A stretch of DNA of 64,000 nt from Gammaproteobacteria bacterium HGW-Gammaproteobacteria-15 (GTDB lineage: Bacteria > Pseudomonadota > Gammaproteobacteria > Enterobacterales > Alteromonadaceae). The notes below the pieces were generated by a model, which did not search any database, was not told the DNA's origin, and was given only the letters and a program-made list of their open reading frames with translations. This document shows positions 56,391-61,571 of the stretch, piece after piece (the stretch's first letter is position 1; each line of letters begins with the position of its first letter). The stretch lies in assembly GCA_002840125.1 (NCBI GenBank), contig PGZF01000004.1, positions 372,001 to 436,000 of the forward strand, read 5' to 3'. Both the position numbers and the translations under genes were made by a program.

Positions 56391-57179
56391 TTACTTTTCG
56401 ATAAAGGCTTGTTCAATCACGTAATGGCCCATAGTGCGCGAATTGGCTTTTAAAAAACCGCGTTGATCCAGCATACCCATCAGCTGCTGCAACATGGCAT
56501 CGTTGCCACATAACATAAATCTGTCGTGCTGCGGGTTAAGGGCTGGCATGCCAATATCGGCAAGTAACTTACCATTGTTCAGTAGATCGGTAATACGGCC
56601 TTGATGTGGCACGCCGTTTTTCACATAGTCTTCCCGAGTCACTGTGGGGTAGTAAATCAGCTTTTGGCGAACTTCTTCACCAAAGTAAGGGTTGTTAGGT
56701 AACACACTTTCAATTTCATGCTGGTACGCCAGTTCTGAGTGCCAGCGCGTGCCATGCACCAGGATGATTTTCTCAAAACTTTCGTAAATAAACGGGTCGC
56801 GTATGATGCTCATAAAAGGCGCCAGCCCGGTGCCGGTACTTAATAAATACAAATGTTTACCGGGAATAAGGTAGCCGGGTACCAGGGTTCCGGCAGGCCT
56901 TACCGTTAGCATAATCTGGTCGCCGGCTTTGATATTCTGCAGCCTTGATGTCAGCGCGCCGTCTGGCACCTTGATGCTGAAAAACTCAAGCTCTTCATCA
57001 TAATTAGGACTGGCAATACTGTAGGCGCGCATTAAAGGCCGGCCATCAACTTCCAGCCCAATCATGACAAACTGACCGTTTTCAAAGCGAAAAGACGACT
57101 CGCGCGTGGTTTTAAAGCTAAACAGGGTGTCATTCCAGTGATGAACATCGGTGACAATGGCATTAACAATATTACGCAT
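56391..57179 (-). CDS. Ferredoxin-NADP+ reductase, Azotobacter/Pseudomonas FprA type
   Basis: A 262-residue FAD reductase of the second bacterial subclass. The FAD domain has RAYSIASPNYDEELEF, the NADP domain LSTGTGLAPFMSIIRDP and LVHGTRWHSELAYQ, then FMLCGNDAML and a C-terminal VIEQAFIEK typical of this subclass. It differs clearly from the Fpr-type enzyme at 17003-17746 (VEQYWK end). A Fur-box-like palindrome lies 51 bases upstream of the start, so it may serve in iron mobilisation or the stress response. Confidence 0.9.
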   Translation of the reverse strand: MRNIVNAIVTDVHHWNDTLFSFKTTRESSFRFENGQFVMIGLEVDGRPLMRAYSIASPNYDEELEFFSIKVPDGALTSRLQNIKAGDQIMLTVRPAGTLVPGYLIPGKHLYLLSTGTGLAPFMSIIRDPFIYESFEKIILVHGTRWHSELAYQHEIESVLPNNPYFGEEVRQKLIYYPTVTREDYVKNGVPHQGRITDLLNNGKLLADIGMPALNPQHDRFMLCGNDAMLQQLMGMLDQRGFLKANSRTMGHYVIEQAFIEK

Positions 57180-57229
57180 AACAGTCCTTACTTAATGGGC
57201 CTGAGCGCAATTATGCCACAATGCAAAAG

Positions 57230-57246
57230 ATGATAATAGTTATCAT
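57230..57246 (-). promoter_or_regulatory. Fur-box-like palindrome upstream of the reductase gene
   Basis: ATGATAATAGTTATCAT is a perfect 7-3-7 palindrome and matches the GATAAT-type Fur consensus over most positions. It is 51 bases before the start of the reductase gene on the minus strand. The rest of 57180-57515 holds the chaC relic and a promoter, listed separately. Confidence 0.7.
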
Positions 57247-57277
57247 TAACGTAAAAAGCTCGCTACCGCCAATGCAG

Positions 57278-57397
57278 TTACGGCAACAGCGCTAACAACT
57301 GCCGTTCTATGGCAAACACATGCTCGTCATGCTCATTCATATCACGCAGTGCCTGCGCCAGTTTTAGCACGTACTCACTATTCGGCCTACTCGCGCC
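57278..57397 (-). pseudogene. Relic copy of the 3' end of a chaC-like gene
   Basis: About 39 codons on the minus strand end in TAA (57280-57278) and match the end of the intact gene at 58134-58706. About 88% of bases agree over 95 aligned positions, with a 32-base identical run. The translated ends share SEYxLKLAQALRDMNEHDEHVFAIE and then differ (RQLLALLP versus RELLKQLDR), quoted here by parts. There is no start codon or upstream part. The stretch is best seen as a leftover or imported gene end, not a functional gene. Confidence 0.8.
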
Positions 57398-57421
57398 AAG
57401 CGTATCGACCATATCGGTTAT

Positions 57422-57451
57422 TTGGCATATAACCTTCAGTGTAAAAATAAT
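57422..57451 (+). promoter_or_regulatory. Candidate promoter of the DUF4160-DUF2442 pair
   Basis: TTGGCA (57422-57427) and AATAAT (57446-57451), spaced by 18 bases, each match the sigma-70 boxes at 5 of 6 positions. The first gene starts 65 bases later behind AAAAGGA. Confidence 0.5.
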
Positions 57452-57515
57452 GTTTATTTATGGTGTGTTTTTAGGTGTTTTTTCGACTGGTTAGCAAAAT
57501 GAAAAGGACTGCAAT

Positions 57516-57836
57516 ATGCCTAAAATTTATGAATATCTGGGAATAATACTGTTCTTTTACAGTAACGAGCATGAGCCAATTCACATCCATGGCAAGTTTC
57601 AGGGGGCTGAGTCTAAAGCTGAAATTCATATGTTAAATGGTCGTATTCACAGAGTCGTAATTAAAGACAAAGGCACCGGCCTTGAAAGCAAAAAGCGCAA
57701 AGAGTTTGAAGAATTTGTCCATGCTTATGCTGACGACATAGTAAATAAATGGGTAGACTATTTCGTTAAGAAAAAGCACATTAGCCCGCAACTTATTACA
57801 CAAAAGGTGAAAAATGTCCGCACTATCGGTAGTTAA
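57516..57836 (+). CDS. DUF4160 protein
   Basis: A 106-residue cytoplasmic protein. The start (PKIYEYLGIILFFYSNEHEPIHIHGKF, of which the EHEPIHIHGKF part is the DUF4160 hallmark, often DHxPPHFHA) and the following strand with conserved Glu fit the family. The function is unknown. The family is usually next to DUF2442, as here, where the two genes overlap by 23 bases. The tail is lysine-rich. The stretch is AT-rich compared with its neighbours, suggesting recent acquisition. A toxin-antitoxin type role has been guessed for such pairs but is not shown. Confidence 0.8.
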   Translation: MPKIYEYLGIILFFYSNEHEPIHIHGKFQGAESKAEIHMLNGRIHRVVIKDKGTGLESKKRKEFEEFVHAYADDIVNKWVDYFVKKKHISPQLITQKVKNVRTIGS

Positions 57837-58074
57837 TGCGCAGCATATAACGGGACATATTCTGGACATCACGTTTAGCGATGGCCACAACTCTGTTGTC
57901 GACTTTGCACCCTTTATCTTCTCAGTTGGTCATCCGGACTATGAGCCGTATAAAAAGCTGGACAACTTTCTGGCTTATAATCTGGAAGATGGAAACCTGA
58001 ACTGGGATGATTACACGATGATTTTTCCGGTTGAAGATCTGTACCACAATCGTCTTATCAAGCGCCCTGCATAA
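57814..58074 (+). CDS. DUF2442 protein
   Basis: An 86-residue protein whose pattern (ITGHILDITFSDGHNSVVDF, then NFLAYNLEDGNLNWDDYTMIF with the tryptophan-aspartate, and DLYHNRLI at the end) matches DUF2442. Some members adopt a small DNA-binding-like fold. The ATG at 57814 has AGGTG upstream and overlaps the DUF4160 gene, so translation is likely coupled. It is probably the regulatory or antidote half of the pair, by analogy only. Confidence 0.8.
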   Translation: MSALSVVNAQHITGHILDITFSDGHNSVVDFAPFIFSVGHPDYEPYKKLDNFLAYNLEDGNLNWDDYTMIFPVEDLYHNRLIKRPA

Positions 58075-58133
58075 AGGGCGCTACGCTATTCGAATAGACC
58101 ATAAACGGTAATTTGTTGCCGGTTCTTACGTTA

Positions 58134-58706
58134 TTATCGATCCAATTGCTTTAACAGCTCGCGCTCAATAGCAAACACATGCTCGTCATGCTCATTCATA
58201 TCGCGCAGCGCCTGCGCCAGCTTTAGCAGGTACTCACTATTCGGCCCGCTTGGGCCACGGCTTCTGGCAATATGTGCGGCAATTTCAGCATCACTGGCCG
58301 GGCCTAAATACGCTTCGTTATCGGCGCCGGCTAGATACACCACGCCTTCAGTTTCACCGTCTTCATGTAGCCAATGTAGTGGCGTAAACACACGCAAATA
58401 ACCGTTTTTCTCGCGATGGTCTAAATGCTCAAAGGTATCGGGTGTTACCTGATACGCCATACCGACACAGCGTGCGCCGGGCGTTTCAACCAGGGTTAAC
58501 ACCCGGCCAGGCGCCTCCGGCGTACCACGATGATCATGCGAGCCCTGCCAAAACCGCCGTTCCCAGCCATAAATGCAGGCCGGTTTAGCGTCCAGATAGG
58601 CAAAGTCGGTTTTATAAATCAGCGAACCATAACCAAACAACCACACCGCATCCAGGTGGTGCAACGGCTGGCGCTGTTTATTCAGAGAGATGGTGTTATG
58701 TGACAT
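58134..58706 (-). CDS. chaC: ChaC-like gamma-glutamylcyclotransferase
   Basis: Glutathione-specific cyclotransferase candidate, releasing 5-oxoproline and Cys-Gly. The 190-residue protein has the nucleotide-free substrate loop LFGYGSLIYKTDF, GWERRFWQGSHDHRGTPE, the catalytic-type glutamate in LDHREKNGY, and YLAGADNEAYLGP. No chaAB genes are nearby. Its 3' end is duplicated at 57278-57397. Confidence 0.88.
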   Translation of the reverse strand: MSHNTISLNKQRQPLHHLDAVWLFGYGSLIYKTDFAYLDAKPACIYGWERRFWQGSHDHRGTPEAPGRVLTLVETPGARCVGMAYQVTPDTFEHLDHREKNGYLRVFTPLHWLHEDGETEGVVYLAGADNEAYLGPASDAEIAAHIARSRGPSGPNSEYLLKLAQALRDMNEHDEHVFAIERELLKQLDR

Positions 58707-58877
58707 AAAGCTTCTTTTTCGAAATTAGGCTACTAGTTTACTCGGAGTAACTGCGGTAGGGTATGACAGATTCATAAATTAGCTGTTCCGATAGTTGGTT
58801 ATATACACGAAAAAAGAAATGTAGAGTGTGAAAAAACGGCTTTCACAGCTTAAATTAACAGTATTTCTTCTAGTAAA

Positions 58878-59591
58878 GTGAGGCGAAGGTATTTGGAAAT
58901 TCCAGCAAAATTCATCTATGTAGGCTTTATGGATTTGTTATGCGATGCCATTTTCAATTATAGAAAGGCTAATGAGGCTAGTGATTCATATGAAATAAAC
59001 CGAAACGCAAGAGCCTCGATCACTGCTTCATTTCTATCGATAGAGTGTTGTGCAAACATTCTACTGCAAGAATTAAATTTAGCAAAATCAACCTTAAAAG
59101 ATTACGACCGCCTCCCGTCTTTATCCAAAATAGAAACGTATTTTCATATTTCTGACTTTGGATGCTCTATCGATAGGGGAGATAATAGAGTTTAGAAAGT
59201 TAATGAACTGATAAAACTGAGAAATGATTTTGTCCATCCCAAAAGTCAGAATATCAAAACTGGCATTGGCTTGCCCCATGACCACGGTGATGTGTGGATG
59301 TTGCCAATGAGTCTAGAGGGGGAGCTTCATAAAGAACTTGGGATTCCAAAATGTTCGATGTTCTGGAGTGCGTATAATGCGTTATCTGTGCTTCATACGA
59401 TCTTTGATTTCTATGATTATCTCTTTGAACAGCTGATTCCTAAAGATAGTAAAACGCCATTATTAGTGAATAGAATTGAATTTAGGAATGTTGTCATGCC
59501 AAATTCATTTTCAGAGTTTGATATAGAGCTATCTAAGGCGAAAGAATTAGGCCTGAAGGTTGATGCTATTATTGGAAGGATGAACAATTAG
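58878..59591 (+). pseudogene. HEPN-like gene interrupted by an in-frame amber codon
   Basis: One reading frame runs from about 58878 (GTG; start uncertain, TTG 58893 possible) to TAA 59591 and is broken only by TAG at 59193-59195. The part before the stop (106 codons) is a helical domain (FMDLLCDAIFNYRKAN, SFLSIECCANILLQELNLA). After it comes KVNELIKLRNDFVHPK, where RNDFVH matches the Rx4-6H motif of HEPN RNases, then WSAYNALSVLHTIFDFYDYLFEQL. A single C-to-T change of CAG would give the stop. The truncated product lacks the motif. The region is AT-rich (40% GC in 58981-59040). It could be a decayed defence or stress RNase; the family is not identified. Confidence 0.65.
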
Positions 59592-59709
59592 CAATTTAGC
59601 TAGCAAAAAAGGAAAACAGAGTCGTACACTTTTGTGTTAATTAGCACTGGGGTTTATGGCTCTTTTGCTTGATAAACAGCCATTAGTCACTAAAATATGG
59701 CTTAACAAC

Positions 59710-59759
59710 ACCCCTCCCGTTACCCGTAAGATCAGCGCCCTGTGAGGGGTTACTTTTTT
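59710..59759 (+). terminator. Terminator-like hairpin before the toxin-antitoxin operon
   Basis: ACCCCTC (59710-59716) pairs with GAGGGGT (59744-59750), followed by TACTTTTTT. It would insulate yefM-yoeB from upstream transcription. The 27-base loop is long. The rest of 59592-59710 shows nothing clear. Confidence 0.5.
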
Positions 59760-59791
59760 CTGGCACTTTCAAAATCGACATGTTCATTATG

Positions 59792-59838
59792 TTGTACATG
59801 TTTGGGCTTGCGGCTATACTTGTCCCGTAAGTTGTACA
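59792..59838 (+). promoter_or_regulatory. yefM-yoeB promoter with two TGTACA operator motifs
   Basis: -35 TTGTAC (59792-59797), 17-base spacer, -10 TATACT (59815-59820). TGTACA, the hexamer recognised by E. coli YefM, occurs at 59793-59798 within the -35 and at 59833-59838 between the -10 and the gene. GGAGG at 59842-59846 is the ribosome-binding site. Repression by YefM-YoeB is expected. Confidence 0.8.
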
Positions 59839-59850
59839 TGTGGAGGTGGT

Positions 59851-60105
59851 ATGAGAATTGTGTCTTTTACGGAAGCAAGAAATAGCCTGAAAGCGGTATT
59901 AGATTCTGTCGTTAATGACGCAGATACAGCGGTGATTACTCGCCGCGATGCACAAGATGCTGTTGTTATGTCGTTAGACTACTACAACAGTCTGATGGAA
60001 ACGGTGCACTTACTGCGTTCACCGGCAAACGCTGAGCATTTGAATCGTTCAATTGAGCAATTCAAAGCAGGTAAGGTAAGCCGCAGAGACTTGATTGATG
60101 AGTAG
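59851..60105 (+). CDS. yefM: Antitoxin YefM
   Basis: An 84-residue Phd/YefM antitoxin. The N-terminal dimer and DNA-binding domain (MRIVSFTEARNSLKAVLDSV, VITRRDAQDAVVMSLDYYNS) is followed by a C-terminal tail (IEQFKAGKVSRRDLIDE) that would wrap YoeB. It overlaps yoeB by 8 bases. Confidence 0.95.
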   Translation: MRIVSFTEARNSLKAVLDSVVNDADTAVITRRDAQDAVVMSLDYYNSLMETVHLLRSPANAEHLNRSIEQFKAGKVSRRDLIDE

Positions 60106-60361
60106 TCGTTTACTGTCATGGACTGACGAATCCTGGAGCGACTACTTGTATTGGCAAACCCAGGACAAAAAAACGCTTAAAAGGATAAACAAACTTATAA
60201 ACGACGTTAAACGCTCACCGCTTGAAGGTATTGGTAAACCAGAGCCGTTAAAGGAAAACTTAGCTGGTTTTTGGTCGCGGCGTATAGATGATACGAATCG
60301 ATTGGTCTATGCCGTTGATGATAATACGATTACTATCATCTCCTGTCGTTACCACTATTAG
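60098..60361 (+). CDS. yoeB: Toxin YoeB, ribosome-dependent mRNA endonuclease
   Basis: An 87-residue RelE-superfamily toxin cutting mRNA at the ribosomal A site. It matches E. coli YoeB: SWTDESWSDYLYWQTQDKK, GIGKPEPLKENLAGFWSRRI, LVYAVDDNTITIISCRYHY; the catalytic Glu, Arg and terminal His region are present, so it looks functional. The ATG at 60098 is used; a TTG at 60095 is the codon before. Confidence 0.95.
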   Translation: MSSRLLSWTDESWSDYLYWQTQDKKTLKRINKLINDVKRSPLEGIGKPEPLKENLAGFWSRRIDDTNRLVYAVDDNTITIISCRYHY

Positions 60362-60399
60362 CACAGGGCGGCTTACACGTTACTGTACCGGACTAACAA

Positions 60400-60427
60400 A
60401 GGCTTCGCCGTCAATTAGGCAAAGCCT
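60400..60427 (+). terminator. Stem-loop between yoeB and the convergent mipA gene
   Basis: AGGCTTCGCC (60400-60409) pairs with GGCAAAGCCT (60418-60427) with one mismatch. No clear T-run on the plus side; on the minus strand it precedes the mipA-like stop by 35 bases. Confidence 0.5.
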
Positions 60428-60461
60428 CATTCAGTTTTGTCACTAGTGCAGCATAGTGCAT

Positions 60462-61289
60462 CTAAAAAATATAAATAAACCCGATGCCTACTTCGGCTTC
60501 GTAGTTGCTGCGGGCGATGGGGCTGTGGCGCACGTCGCTACTGAAATGCTCATATAGTGCCTCGCCGAAAATCTGCCAGTTCTCGCTGATTATATGCCGG
60601 TAGTTGTAATCAATCCCGATTGAACGTAAACCGCCACTTAGCCTGGTTTCATCCAAACCGGATGCCAGCGACTGCTGCGCCGTTATGCCGAAACCTGTAT
60701 TGGCATATTTGCTGTCGTGAAATACCGCTACCACGTTAATCTCAGAACCGGAACCGTCGATTTTATCGCCGAAGCGGCGGCCGATACCAAACAGGCCAAG
60801 GTTGCCGTTATCACCGGTGACCAGCCGGCTTACCAACCAATAACGCCAGTCGTTGCTAAAAGCACGACGTGCCTGCAGCACTAATTCAAAGCCCTCTTCG
60901 GTGTCACCCAGTCCATTGAGGCGGCCATCGTCAGAGTCGTTTTCTTCCCGGCCCTCATCAAAGCCTATTAAGGCTTCCAGCAGCCAGGTGTCAGAGCGCA
61001 GGCCGCGCCAGCCTAGTGCTTCACCGGCAAAGTAGAAAATATCATTGCCACGGCGCCACTGCACTGCGCCGGCTGGCTGTACTTCAAAACCAAATTCGTC
61101 CGACCCTTCGTAGGCGGTTTCATATTCAATACCCAAACCCAGCCCGAAAGCCCAGCCGTCATTGCCACGGGTAAAGTCGTCGACTGAGGGTAAAGGTACC
61201 AGCGCTGTTTTGCCGTCTTGCGCTAAAGCGGTTTGAGGGAAAAAACCATGTAGTAAAATGATTAACATTAAACCGGTAAACTTTTTCAT
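60462..61289 (-). CDS. MipA/OmpV family outer-membrane protein
   Basis: A 275-residue exported barrel protein with signal peptide (MKKFTGLMLIILLHGFFPQTALA). Strands include WAFGLGLGIEYETAYEGSDE, GNDIFYFAGEALGWRGL, GGLRSIGIDYNYR and a C-terminal VGIGFIYIF ending in phenylalanine. The MipA/OmpV family includes a scaffold for murein enzymes (MipA) and osmotically linked porins (OmpV); the role here is open. It is convergent with yoeB. Confidence 0.85.
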   Translation of the reverse strand: MKKFTGLMLIILLHGFFPQTALAQDGKTALVPLPSVDDFTRGNDGWAFGLGLGIEYETAYEGSDEFGFEVQPAGAVQWRRGNDIFYFAGEALGWRGLRSDTWLLEALIGFDEGREENDSDDGRLNGLGDTEEGFELVLQARRAFSNDWRYWLVSRLVTGDNGNLGLFGIGRRFGDKIDGSGSEINVVAVFHDSKYANTGFGITAQQSLASGLDETRLSGGLRSIGIDYNYRHIISENWQIFGEALYEHFSSDVRHSPIARSNYEAEVGIGFIYIF

Positions 61290-61571
61290 CAGAAATTTTT
61301 CCTATATCAGTTCGCTGAACAGCAGCCGGGTGGATGGTTAGTTTGCAGATATACGTGTAATTTTGCTGACAGATCTCATGTTGACGCTTTTTATTTGAAT
61401 TTCCGGTTTGCACTGATTTTTTATTAAGAGCAGATGAAAATTAATATTTATCTTTAGCAGAGCCTTGCCAAGCTTGGTGTGTGAACGGGGCGAAGGTGAA
61501 GTGAAATACTTTATTTAGCCGAAAGAGATAACAGTGACAGGCTCAGCCTCTTCGGAGGCTGAGCCTGACTC
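61290..61571 (-). other. Intergenic region with a strong stem-loop
   Basis: No gene is evident. CAGGCTCAGCCTC (61538-61550) and GAGGCTGAGCCTG (61555-61567) form a perfect 13-bp stem with loop TTCG, 5 bases after the stop of the next gene (minus strand), a likely terminator though no T-run follows. The rest is AT-rich and should contain the promoter of the mipA-like gene; no confident boxes were found. Confidence 0.6.

Noticed and set aside
57301-57500. Plus-strand frame at 57309-57494 as a gene
   Set aside because: It is the reverse side of the chaC relic and the promoter of the DUF4160 gene.
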